Shown here in pieces: positions 11,926-22,241 of a stretch of 64,000 nt of DNA. Where the stretch lies: positions 4,466,976 to 4,530,975 of the forward strand of contig RPFO01000312.1 in NCBI GenBank assembly GCA_009746045.1, given 5' to 3'. The stretch's first letter is position 1; every line of letters begins with the position of its first letter. The DNA comes from Mesostigma viride. Its lineage: Eukaryota; Streptophyta; Mesostigmatophyceae; Mesostigmatales; Mesostigmataceae. The translations under genes and the position numbers were made by a program. The notes under the pieces were generated by a model that saw nothing but the letters and a program-made list of their open reading frames with translations, was not told the origin of the DNA and made no database searches.

Positions 11926-14353
11926 TAAGGCTCATCCTGCTTCCACACCCTCCTGGCCACTTCTGGATCAGATTTTAAAAATGCCCTCTTGAAGTCCAGC
12001 AGCACTGATGACATAGCTGCTCCCCTGTTCAGCAACCCCACGTAGAGACATAGCAAAATTCTCCATGTGTCGTGTAGCATCCCTGGCGTGTACAGCTCCT
12101 CTCCGGGCAGACTCCCCGTGCCGTGATACTCATTCAGGACAGGCCTGACATGGGGCACTGATACCTCATCCACAACCTTCCTCTTCAGCACAAATCTCAA
12201 AGCAAGCTTCCTTGATGCTGGGGGACGTCTGTCTGTTGGTGCAGCACACTCAAACTGCAACCACTCCTCCAATGCCTTGGAGAAGGCGAGCTTCCAAGCC
12301 TCAAACAAAGTAGGCGAGCTCATCTCTTGGACTAGCTGGTCATATGTCAAAGGAGAGTGTGCAGCAAGGCTCCTGTGAGTTATGCCAATACTGCTGGGGT
12401 GCAACACAGCTGGAATCACCAAACTGGCTGCTGGGGGCACCTCCCCTTCATCCCATTTTACACCCTTGACCGGCTTGGCCCTGCACCTGACTGGAAATGT
12501 TGTCCTGAAATTTTCTAGGGGAATCATCCCCCAGCCATCTCTTCTCAGAGCTGTAGCTCTGATAGAAATCCCAGGATTGCCCAGAAAATTCTGACCCAAA
12601 ATCACAGGGCCATCATAGTCCTCTAGGACAAGGAAGGTCACATCCACACCCATGACAGGGGCAGTAACCTCTCCCAACACCCTTAGATGCGTCCTACCAC
12701 TGAAATCAGACACCCAGGGGCAACTTGGTTCTCCGACCAGCAGTTCTCCTGTATGCTGAGGTCCCATGACAGAAACCTGTGCATTGGTATCTATCTCCAT
12801 GGCAGCTACCTCAGGTTCATCCAACTGGACAAGCTTGGACACCTTAGGCTCCTTCTTGGCTCTTTGCAAAGCCTGTACAATATCTGATAGACGCACACCC
12901 CTAGGCCTGGTGTCGGGCCGTTCCGGAGGTGCAGCCTGTCCGCCTGCTTGCCCAACCACCGTATGTGAAGGTACCCCAGGGGCCGGGCCAGGGTCACCCT
13001 GAGGGCTCGATACAGCTGTAGCACCCTGATCAGGAAGCTCCACGTCACCCCCGCCTTGTACACCAACGGGCACCTGGAAGAGGTCTCCTTGATTACCTCC
13101 CCGGGGACGGATCTTTGACCAGGACAGACGGTGCACTGCTTGGGAGCCATCAATGGCCACCCAGCACTTATGGCCAGCGGCTTCTACTCGGGTCACCACC
13201 CCATCATGCCAGCTGCCACGTTTCCCTGGAAAGCTTGGTTCCTTCCACACAACAACCTGTTGTCCAACGTTAGGTTCTAGGACACTCCAGCCCTTGTCTT
13301 TCTGCCTCAGCTTGAGGAACTTGGCCTCTAGCTTCTCCTTCCATGCCTGCTCAGCATCAGCTGGCAGCATCCTGGTGTGCAGCATAAGAGGATTGATGGC
13401 AATGTCACCAAAGAACATGGGAGTCCTGAGGTTCAGCCTATCCTCCACAGAACGTAGCCATGCAGATGTCACAATGGCAGATGACGTCCTTGGAATCCTC
13501 TCCACCAGCAGCACAGTCTTGATCTCTTGGATGGCTCTCTCCACCACCCCTTGCTGGCCGTGGCTCTCCCTGGGTGTAATCAGCAACTCTGGAAACTCTG
13601 GCAGGTTCTCACAGCACTCAAACTGAATGTCACACTGCAACAACTCCAACCCAGGGTACCTGCTCCTTGTCAACTTCAGAGCAGCAATAATGTAGGCTTC
13701 TCCATGTCAGGCAGGATCTCTAGGGTCTTGTACTTGGTATATCTGTCCACTGCCACCAGCAGCTTCAAACCCCTGATTCTCTGAATATCTACCTGCACAT
13801 GGCCTGGCTGCAAAATAGGAGACCTGGCATGAGACTGCTTGGGCTTTCTAGCAACTAGCCTGCACTTGCAAGCTTGAGCAACCTGTTGGCAGATGGAGTA
13901 CAACTCACTTCCTCCCAGCCGTCTAGCAACTTGCAAAGACTGAGCTGCATGGCCAAACATGGTATGCAACCTTGAGGCAATGTCATACAAGAGAGAAAAC
14001 CTTTTATTGTCATTATTAGCACTCAAGGTATGTACAGATCCCTTATGTACAGGAGGCACCAGGGTCGTGCCTGTCAGACTGTCTCCAGCCCTATCCTCAT
14101 CCTGACCATCCTGTGCCAGTCCTGCACGGTCAGAATGCTTCTGAGATCCACCTGGGTCCACATCACCAGGTCCTACCTCAGGCTCAGCACCGCCATGGCG
14201 GGCACGTTGGCGAGTAACCACTGCAGCTACAGCTGGCATACTCTCTGTGGTAACCAAGCTTGCCCCATCGTGTCCAATAGGCTCTGTCACTAGAGCATGG
14301 GGCTGCCCCTCACTGCCGTCACTAGCAGCTACATTACACACCCCTGGGGGCAC
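11926..14353 (-). pseudogene. Copia pol, 5' part: integrase, protease-like, RT N-terminus
   Basis: 14353-13676 encodes the integrase zinc-binding region (LHTMFGH, then a C-x7-C-x-C cluster) and the first core Asp (VQVDIQ). After a one-base shift near 13675, the frame 13673-11926 carries the second Asp (LLQCDIQFEC, residue 15) and the Glu (GVVERAI, residue 45). A C-terminal SH3-like WKEPSFPGKRGSWHDG region follows. Residues 290-375 resemble a retropepsin: EIDTNAQVSVM and then VILGQNFL. The RT fingers follow (LALRFVLKRKV, then VLLDFKRAFLKSD). Order is therefore integrase, protease-like, RT, which differs from the usual Copia order of protease before integrase. Confidence 0.8.
12551..12806 (-). 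other. Retropepsin-like domain located after integrase
   Basis: The segment has the two hallmarks of retroviral-type aspartic proteases. One is an active-site loop (EIDTNAQVSVM, with DTN where DTG or DSG is expected). The other is an I-L-G-x-x-F-L motif about 60 residues later. Gly to Asn in the catalytic triplet would be expected to impair activity. No other protease motif was seen between gag and integrase. Confidence 0.6.
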
Positions 14354-14386
14354 CCTCCAGGGTTCAGGGATGTGTGCAGGCTCAAG

Positions 14387-15570
14387 TCAATGATCAGCAG
14401 CCTTGCCCTTGCCCTTATCCTGGGATGGACCAGCCTTCTCCTTGCTGCCACCCTGAGCTGGCTTGCTCTGACCTTCCTGCCTCAGGTACGAGGGACACTC
14501 ATTCCTGAAGTGACCCTTCCCTTGGCAGAAATAACATTCCACCTGACTGATGTCCCGTGAGGTCCCACTGCTGGGCCCAGCCTTGGGAGGACCACCCACC
14601 CTCTTGAAGTCAAACTGGGACTGTGGATGCCCCGACTTCGGCGGTGTCCCCCGTCCAGCCCTTCTGTCACGCCCCCTCCTGGACCTTCCTCGACCCCTTG
14701 AAGAGGTCTCAGGCCCTCTCGAGGACGCTGGGCCCCCGTGGCCCGATCCCCTCATGGACTTAACCGCAGGTTCAGCTGCCTCCTCGTCCCCTTGACGTGG
14801 GCGCTTACCACCTACGTACTTGCCGCTGAAACACTCATACAACTGGTCCGTCATGGCTGCCCAGCCATGGACCTGTCGCATGTGGATGGTCACATTATCC
14901 ATGGTGACCGGATCCAGCTGCAGCGACTTGAGAAAGTCGCCCATGGCCATCCGATCTGCAACGAAGAATCCTTGGCCATGGCGTCCTCCCTCAGCTTGAC
15001 GAAGTCTTCAAAGGCGTGGACCACTAGCTGCCCCTTGATGGGCTTGTAGTCCAGGTACTCTCTTGCTTCAGGTGAGACCCATCTATGGTCCTCTTGTCAC
15101 TCAGGAACGACCTGAGTCGCGTCATAAACGCCGCCCAGGTGTCCCCCGCCGTGTGCGCTCCCGAACAAACTTGAACAGCCGCCTCGCCGACTGCCTTATG
15201 TAGGCACTAGACGCCAGGATGCGAAGCTTGTCACCGGTGTAGATGTCCGTGTACAAGTTCATGTCCTCTAACATCCTCTCAGCGTCCCGGGGCTGCCAAT
15301 TGTCCTTGATGGACTGAAACTGGCCTAGCACCGCGTACCCCTCAGCCACGGTCGGCCGCTTAGGTGCCGCTTGATCTGCAGCTGGCGCGTTCTGACCGCC
15401 CTGAGATCCTTGGCTCTGATCATCTGGCAGCGCAGCCTGGTCTCCCAGCGCCTGGCCGTCACCGCGTCCATCGCGTCCATCGCGTCCATCGCGTCCATCG
15501 TCCATCCATCCCAGCGCCGCGCCGCGCAAAGCCCATACCGCGCTTGTTGGTCAATAGCTCCCTCACTCAT
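14387..15570 (-). pseudogene. Copia gag with CCHC zinc knuckle
   Basis: The nucleocapsid end of gag (14950-14387) holds CYFCQGKGHFRNEC, a perfect CX2CX4HX4C knuckle. It is followed by a Lys/Gly/Ser-rich tail and a stop. Upstream at about 15460-15122 is a helical capsid-like segment (LGQFQSIKDNW, MLEDMNLYTDIY). At least two frame changes separate these parts. The N-terminal region contains a 9-bp repeat (CGCGTCCAT, four copies near 15465-15501). The start at the ATG on 15568-15570 is uncertain because the best capsid frame is different. Confidence 0.7.
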
Positions 15571-15665
15571 GATGGCCTCTGTTCAGATCTGCTACAGCCA
15601 GCCAAGTGGCCAAGCAGCAATTAAAGCAATATAAGCTACTGAACAAGAAAGGAAAATGCCAAGTG

Positions 15666-16591
15666 TTACCACTCAGTCAAGACCACCACGGTCACCGCAG
15701 GCGCTTCCTGGTTCTCCTTGTCGCTGTCACTGTCGCTGTCGCTCACAACGATCAGCTCTGGCACCCTGCTACCCGCTGCGCCGTCGTCGACCCGCTGTCG
15801 GCCCGCGATGACAGAGTCGTCACCGTTAGTATAGTAGACAGGTGACAACCCGTCGTTGGCACCCCGCGGATTGTATCTTGGCACCTCGTGGTCGCCAAGC
15901 GCCTCGTCGCCTAGCCCAGCGACCCCACTGCTCCCACCTCAAGGTCACTATCGTAACCAAGAGGGGCGAACTCTTCCCAACGCGTCACACGAACGCGAAG
16001 GGGTTGGGGCAGTTCCTGAAAAGGAACCCTTGCTCGCTCCGGAAACCTGCCGACTCGTGCCGCACGCTGTCCTCCGGTGATGGCTTCCGCTGCCGCCTCG
16101 ACCTCTGCAGCCGCCTGTAGCGCTCCGCTCCGCGTCGCTCACGTCGAACTGGTCCCGCTGCAACACCCTCGTCGCCGATTACGCCTGCGAAACGTACGTT
16201 GTACACCCGCACCCGCTGCTGCCGGCACGAACTCGTGTCGCACTGCACCAGCTGCCTCCGCAGCCTCTCCTCGCCTAGCCGCCAACTCCGCACGCACCCG
16301 CTCAGCTAATGCTGTAATCACAGTCTGGATGCCGACCAAACCGTGCAGCTCTTGCTCGATGTCGTCGATGCTCCGGTGCTCCGGAATGACGATGGTTTGG
16401 ACGTGCCGCAGAATTCGCTCCCAATCCTCGACCTGGTCGTCGACGAATTGCACGAAGTTGCGATTAACAGGTGGACGATCTGCAAGCAATAAAGATAAAT
16501 CTCGAACCACACGACGCAATTCAGGCGAAATTGAACCACCAGCAGACTGCCGAAACCGGAAATTCTGCTGCCGTTGTTCTTCCTGCACCAT
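15666..16591 (-). pseudogene. Extra open region upstream of Copia gag
   Basis: Between the 5' LTR and gag is about 0.9 kb with coding character in shifting frames. 16591-16139 encodes a helical, coiled-coil-like segment (residues with VDDQVEDWERILRHVQ and ALAERVRAELAARR) with an Arg-rich end. 15884-15666 encodes PELIVVSDSDSDSDKEN, a hydrophobic patch followed by alternating Ser/Asp. It may be the N-terminal part of a longer gag or a separate first ORF. No family is recognised. Confidence 0.4.
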
Positions 16592-16686
16592 TCACCACCG
16601 GACGAGCTTCTCGCGTCGTCAACGCTGCACGCAGCAAACAGCAACGACCCTCCTGGCCGTTCCGTCGAGACTGCTTGTAATTTGAG

Positions 16687-17376
16687 TTAACGTTTTTATA
16701 AACGCAATATGTAAGGATATGGTTGCAATGCAGCAATGTGTGAATATGGTTGGAAACGGAGCTTTGTTAAATTTATAGGTTACAGCACTCACACTTGAGG
16801 CTTGTACACGAGTTTGCCAAGTCAAGGCAACACACGTGAGGCGGGCTCGCAAGAGATGCCCAAATGGCACTGGCCTATTCTTTATATACTTGTGCACTGT
16901 GCTTGCTAGTCCTGAGCAGCCTAGAAGGCCTGCTCAGTAATAACACTCCCGGTACAGTATTCACTACCTGTACAGCGCCCAGTTCCTATACAGTAGGTCT
17001 GCCATACAGGCACAGTGACCACAGAGCACAGTCCACAGTGACTATTGCATCTGCACCTAGAAGTCCAGGACTAAGCCTGCGGTACCAACATACCACAGGT
17101 TAAGGTTCCTATTTCCTGCGTACGACGTATTAATCCAATACCGTCGTAGGTTCAGCACCTGAATTCCTGTCAGCCCAGGAATTACTGTCGACCCCATATG
17201 TCGTCGGCAAATATTCACGTCCGACTTAGACGAACAGCCGGCTCGCGCTCGCGCGCGACCGGGAAGTCGGAACGCCATAACTTTCTTGATACTTGTCGGA
17301 ATGAACTCGTTCCGGTGCCGCTGGAATCGCAGAGATATGCCGAATCAGGTACACGCCAATGCGCTTGGCGTTAACT
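16687..17376 (-). repeat. Copia element LTR (5' LTR in element sense)
   Basis: Direct repeat of 5998-6700. It is followed by the TCGACAG duplication and the resumption of the interrupted LINE. Confidence 0.9.
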
Positions 17377-17383
17377 TCGACAG

Positions 17384-18190
17384 GTTCTGGACCTGTCGCT
17401 ACCTGAGTGAGCGACGCAAGCGCATTCTGTTCAAGGCCCTTGTCCTCAGCATCCTCCTTTATGGCTGCGAGGCGTGGACCCTGGACCAGGCGCTGAGCCA
17501 GCAGCTTGACGGCACCGTCACTCGAATGCTCCGTCATATCCTCGGCGTCCGCTACAGTACCAAGAACGCCGCACCCGGGCCGAGCTCTACTGCGAGCTCC
17601 CTCTTGTCACCCATACCATCCGACACCGCCGCCAGTCCTCTTTGCCGGCCATCTTGCCCGCACAGACCAGGTGAATACCGATGTGGGCCCTGCCGGGGGG
17701 CTTAAGACGGGCCAACCAGGTAGACACCTCCTCCTATGGCAGGGTCCCCTTGTCCCATCGCAACCCACTGGCAAACTTGCACGCGCCGGGCACCGGCGCG
17801 GCGCGACCCGGACCTATGTGACACAACTGCTTGAAGATGCAGGGCTTCTGGGACTATCCGTACTCCGCGCCCGCATGATTGACAAGGAGAAATGGGCTGC
17901 CATCTGCGATAAGCACCTTCCCGAGGGGTATGCTCCTGTTTTCTCCCCACGGGCCCCGCGGCCCGTTGCTAGCCAGGGTAGAAGTCCGCAGGTGGAGGTT
18001 ATTGGTCCTGAGGATAGCCGCTACACTACCGCCTCGTCTGCCATTACAGTAGAGGACAGCTCGGATGAGGATTACATCCCCATCTAGTGCTTAACGGTTG
18101 GGGGATGATGCAGACGATATTTGTTTAAACTTTTGTGTAATTATTTTTCTAATGAGATTAGCATAGTTCTCCGTGGCATTGAATTGAATT
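17384..18190 (+). pseudogene. LINE ORF2, 3' portion, 3' UTR and tail
   Basis: This resumes the reverse transcriptase split at 5997. It carries the LSERRKRILFKALVLSILLY block (equivalent to EHRKRMLFKVLVLTVL in the copy at 33856), then CEAWTL and LDGTVTRMLR. Frame changes near 17560 and 17650 lead to a C-terminal segment (17700-18087) ending in an acidic patch, AITVEDSSDEDYIPI. About 90 bp of UTR and a (TTGAA)n tail follow. The tail is shared with the opposite-strand element that begins at 18191. Confidence 0.8.
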
Positions 18191-20238
18191 GAATTGAATT
18201 GAATTGAATTGTAACATAACTCCGTTGGGAGTATATGTAGCACATAGCCCAGAGAAGGGGCATATGGCCTATCATACATTCTAAGCTACTTCCTGCAAGG
18301 GTGGGAATGTAAACAACGCTTGCTCTAGGTGCACTAGGGCACCTGCACCACCCAGAGTTTCAGGCAACACCCAGCTAAGGGGAGCCTGTCATAGGTGGGG
18401 AAGATCAGCACAGCTATACAAAAGCTAGGGCATGGCTTCTCAGCAGGGAGTGACCCCCTGCATGGGCACTGCATAATTAAATAAAGCTAGGTATCATCTG
18501 GAGGGTGGCTCATCATAGGCACACATGTACATGACTAGAAAAGGCTAGGCTCAGCTGGTATAGTGCCTGTAGTAGGCGGGCATGTACAAGGCCACTGTCT
18601 ATCTATTCTACACTAAGTACTGCTGCTGTATTCCCCTAGGCTGGGGCTGCCGGAGTCGCTGGGGCCGCGAAGGTCGAGGGGGTCGCGTGCCAGGGCTTGT
18701 GGCCGACGTAGATGGCCGCCCCCTTCCAGTACACCGGCTGGCCCGCCTTGGTCTGCCGGAGCTGGAGGTAGGTCGGCCATAGCTCCCGTCGCCGTTGTTG
18801 CTGCGCCAGGGTCAAGTCGTCGTCCACGGTGAAGGGAGTGTTCGCGAGCCGCTTGCGGCGTCTGAGAAACGAAATCTTGTCCGCTGGGCTGTCAAAGATG
18901 AGAAGAAGCGGAGGAGGCGCCGGCCCCTGCCTTACCCCGCGCGCGGGGGAGGCGGTGGGCGGTCAGCTTAATCTCACCAAGGAGGCCCATGCGTGCAAGG
19001 ATTTTGCTCTCAAACGCACGTGCAAGCTTCTCGGAATTCTCACCTTCTTCCATGTCGAAGTTCTTGAGTATGGCGTTGAGGCTGCGCTTGGCGAGCTCGG
19101 CCTCCTCGCGGAGGTCAAGCGTCTGCCGTTGAAGCTGGGCTGCGACGGCGGAGGTGGTGGAGGTGGTATGTTGCTTAAGCATGTCCGCCCAGGTGGTAAT
19201 GGGAGGAGCATCGCCGGCCAGGCCAGCCGGGGCTGGCTTGGCGGCAATGTCCTTCACCGCCTGGGCGGTGAGGCCTGCGTTGTTCTGCAGAACCTCGATA
19301 GCGATGGCGTTGTCGCTGGTCGATGTCACGGAGCTGGGCGGTGATGGCGTCGGAGGCATGGAGGTGGTGGCGGTGGAGGAGGCGAGGAGGGTGGAGGTGG
19401 CGGTGGAGATGGCGGAGGTGGCGGTGGAGAGGAGGGGGAGCTCGGCAGCCAGCGTGCTGCCCATGGCCGCCACATCTGCTGCGCGATGGGGGCCACGTGC
19501 TGCTCGAGGGCCTCCTGGACGGGAGTGAGCGGATGGAGGCTTCGGTGGTGAGGGGCTTTGGGGGCCAAAGCTCCGAGATGGAGCGTCCGTGGAGAAGAGA
19601 GCGTATTCCTGGAGGTGGGGGCGGCGGAGGCTGGGAAAGTGGTCGAAAGAGGAGACGCGATTCAGACGAGAATCAAAGAGGCGGCCTCGGTTGAAGAGCT
19701 GCTTGCACAATTCAACAAGCGAGGCGTGTGATCCCCAAAGCACGCAGCCCAGTCCTGATGCGGTCCTCGGTAAGCTTGTCCAAGAAGCCGGGCTGGCGGG
19801 CTTTGGCTACAAATTCGAGCTCGACCCAGCTCGGCTCGGCAGGGCGACTGCGCTTGGGTTCTGGCGACGCTGCTGGCGATGCAGGCTCAGCAGGGGGATG
19901 GGCGACCACTAGAGCTTGGCTAGTGGCGCCGCTGCCTTCTGTCTGGCCGGTTGGCGAAGCTGCAGCCGGGGCTGCAGGCGTATTTTCATTGCTGAGCGCA
20001 GCCGCCAGGCTGCGTTGCGTCGAGAGGCGTTTGCTCATCGTATAGTGCGTTATAGCTTCGGAAAATTATATCAGCCTGTGCGTCTAAGAAAGACGAAGCG
20101 ATTGTGATATTCACAGCTGAATTCGGTGCTCAAACGTGAAAGTTATGAGCTCCGACAGCCATGGCTACCTCGTGGCTCGTGGCTCGTGGCTCGTGACTGC
20201 ATGCCTTTGCGCATGACACGCAAGTACTTACTTACTTA
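18191..20238 (-). mobile_element. ORF1-only LINE relative, copy 2 (most complete)
   Basis: Minus-strand element with 5' leader (about 20040-20238), ORF1 (20038-18636), roughly 440 bp of 3' UTR and a (CAATT)n tail. The 3' UTR matches 3813-4218 closely. As in the other copies, ORF1 is followed directly by the 3' UTR with no endonuclease or RT. The last 40 bp (TGTGCTACATA..CTCCCAACGGAG..ATGTTA) are shared with the RT-encoding LINEs at 33856 and 35343. That is the pattern expected if the ORF2 enzyme of those LINEs copies this element in trans. Confidence 0.75.
18636..20038 (-). pseudogene. LINE ORF1 (L1 ORF1p-like), frameshifted
   Basis: Three frames joined: 20038-19712 begins at an ATG with an Ala/Pro-rich N-terminus. 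19743-18892 continues through a Ser/Thr/Pro-rich region into a predicted coiled coil (LDLREEAELAKRSLNAILKN). 18827-18636 holds the C-terminal DDDLTLAQQQRRRELWP domain. The order of disordered N-terminus, coiled coil and C-terminal RNA-binding domain is that of L1 ORF1p. Two frame changes make this copy non-functional, or they may be assembly errors. Confidence 0.7.
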
Positions 20239-20266
20239 GTAGGTCATCCAGCAACACCTGTACGTA
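20239..20266 (-). mobile_element. LINE fragment, left flank of the DNA transposon
   Basis: 28 bp identical but for one base to LINE sequence at 35669-35696. Its last three bases, GTA (20264-20266), are the target duplication. Confidence 0.75.
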
Positions 20267-20297
20267 GAGGGGATTCATAAGTGTTTGCTCAATTTCA
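20267..20297 (+). repeat. Left terminal inverted repeat (31 bp)
   Basis: Perfect inverted copy of 35269-35299; similarity fades just inside. Confidence 0.9.
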
Positions 20298-20373
20298 TAA
20301 ATTTTACTCAATTTTTCCACATGTGATTAAATCCTTATATTTGTCAATAAAGCAGGGGTCATCCAGCCTTCAG

Positions 20374-21238
20374 ACCATGAAAATAGACCACCCACAAAAA
20401 TTGGGCTCATTCTGAGCTCAAATGGTGACATGTGACAGCATACATGTGCAGTTTTTCGTCATTTTCCCCCTTTACTTACATGAAACAAATATGAATAGTG
20501 GACAAATGAACTCATTTCAGGCTGGATTCTTGCAGGCAGCATTTATACCATGAAAATAGACCACCCACAAAAATTGGGCTCATTCTGAGCTCAAATGGTG
20601 ACATGTGACAGCATACATGTGCAGTTTTTCGTCATTTTCCCCCTTTTCTTACATGAAACAAATATGAACAGTGGACAAATGAACTCATATCAGGCTGGGT
20701 TCTTGCAGGCAGCATCTAGACCATGAAAATAGACCACCCACAAAAATTGGGCTCATTTTGAGCTCAAATGGTGACATGTGACAGCATACATGTGCAGTTT
20801 TTCGTCATTTTCCCCCTTTTCTTACATGAAACAAATATGAATAGTGAACAAATGAACTCATATCAGGCTGGATTCTTGCAGGCAGCATGTAGACCATGAA
20901 AATAGACCACCCACAAAAATTGGGCTCATTCTGAGCTCAAATGGTGACATGTGACAGCATACATGTGCAGTTTTTCGTCATTTTCCCCCTTTTCTTACAT
21001 GAAACAAATATGAATAGTGAACAAATGAACTCATATCAGGCTGGATTCTTGCAGGCAGCATTTATACCATGAAAATAGACTGTTTACAGCTCAAAAGGTG
21101 ACAAATGAAAGGAAAACAATGCAGTTTGATGCCATTGCCACTGTTCTCTTGAATAAAACATTTTTGTGCGACCAAATGAACTCGATCGATCATGTCAGGC
21201 TGGAAACTTGCAAGCATCAACTGAATCATGAAACTTCA
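20374..21238 (+). repeat. Left subterminal array, 173-bp repeat
   Basis: Units begin at 20374, 20547, 20720, 20893 and 21066, exactly 173 bp apart. The first four are nearly identical; the fifth, innermost unit is diverged. Each contains ACCATGAAAATAGACC and GTGACATGTGACAGCATACA. 20298-20373 is AT-rich with no other feature. Confidence 0.95.
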
Positions 21239-21426
21239 TGATTCAATCTGAGATGAAATGGGATGGCACAAGAGCAACCCAGGCCATCGACAAGGCACAT
21301 GTCTCGGCTGCCAGTGGCACGCCACGTACTCTTTCAGTCCAGCATGAATATACAATAAGTACTAAGACATCACCTTCTACTAGAAGCACTGGCTCACTTA
21401 ATAATACATCAGAAACTAGTATAAGC

Positions 21427-22205
21427 TTAGCTGGTAAACCAGTCATTGCTCATAGTCCAGTCATTGGAGAAGTTTGGCCACTGCTGCAATGGGCGGCCGA
21501 CACCATAGTTGGGCGGAGCTGACACGGATGATGGCACCCATGTGGTCACCGGGCGCCATCGTGGCACGGGCGTCGTGTTCCCAGACATGGCCAGTGTCGC
21601 AATTGAGTTGAGCGCAGCCACCGCCACAGAGACCGTGCCAGAGAAGGGGTCAATGGATGGGAGCCGGCGTCCACCAACCTGCACACCACCACCCAGCACA
21701 TCAAGCCAGCATGCCTTAGGGCACGGTATATGAAGGAATAATCAACAAACCAAACAAATATATCCTATATACTCCAACAAACTATTCACAAAGGCAGATT
21801 ATGTTGATTCAAAGAAATCACAATAGGAAAGGACATACCTGGGGAAGTTGCATCTGAGCCAGCATTTGCTGCACTTGCGCGAGGGGCGCTACTTCGGCGT
21901 CCCCGTCAATTACTCGTGTAGTCGTTGTAGCGGCAGGGAGTGGGAGGCGATAGTGTTGCTGTTGTTGCAGCAGCTGCTGCAGTTGCTGCAGCACCAGCTG
22001 CTGCGGATGCTGCTGCTGCAGCTGCTGTAGGAGCTGCTGCAGCAGCTGCTGTAGTTGCTGGTGCGGCGGCGCCGGCTGCTGCTGCAGCTGCTGTAGGAGC
22101 TGCTGCAGCAGCTGCTGCTGCTGTGGCGGCGGCGCCGGCTGCTGCTGCAGCTGCTGTAGGAGCTGCTGCAGCAGCTGCTGCTGCTGTGGCGGCGGCGCCG
22201 GCTGC

Positions 22206-22241
<36 letters not shown>

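Larger units (their letters stand above)
5998..17376 (-). mobile_element. Copia-like LTR retrotransposon, full length, coding on minus strand
   Basis: Two direct LTRs (5998-6700 and 16687-17376) enclose minus-strand gag, integrase, protease-like, RT and RNase H segments. The LTR termini are TTAACG...CGTTAACT rather than TG...CA. Both flanks carry TCGACAG (5991-5997 and 17377-17383), a 5-7-bp target duplication. The flanking LINE reading joins cleanly when the element is removed. A purine-rich stretch (AAGAAAAGAAAGGATTGG on the minus strand, 6701-6720) abuts the 3' LTR and fits a polypurine tract. No primer-binding site was confidently matched at 16686. Without the nested insertion at 8587-11920 the element is about 8.0 kb. 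Frameshifts in gag and pol and unequal LTRs indicate an older, inactive copy. Confidence 0.9.
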
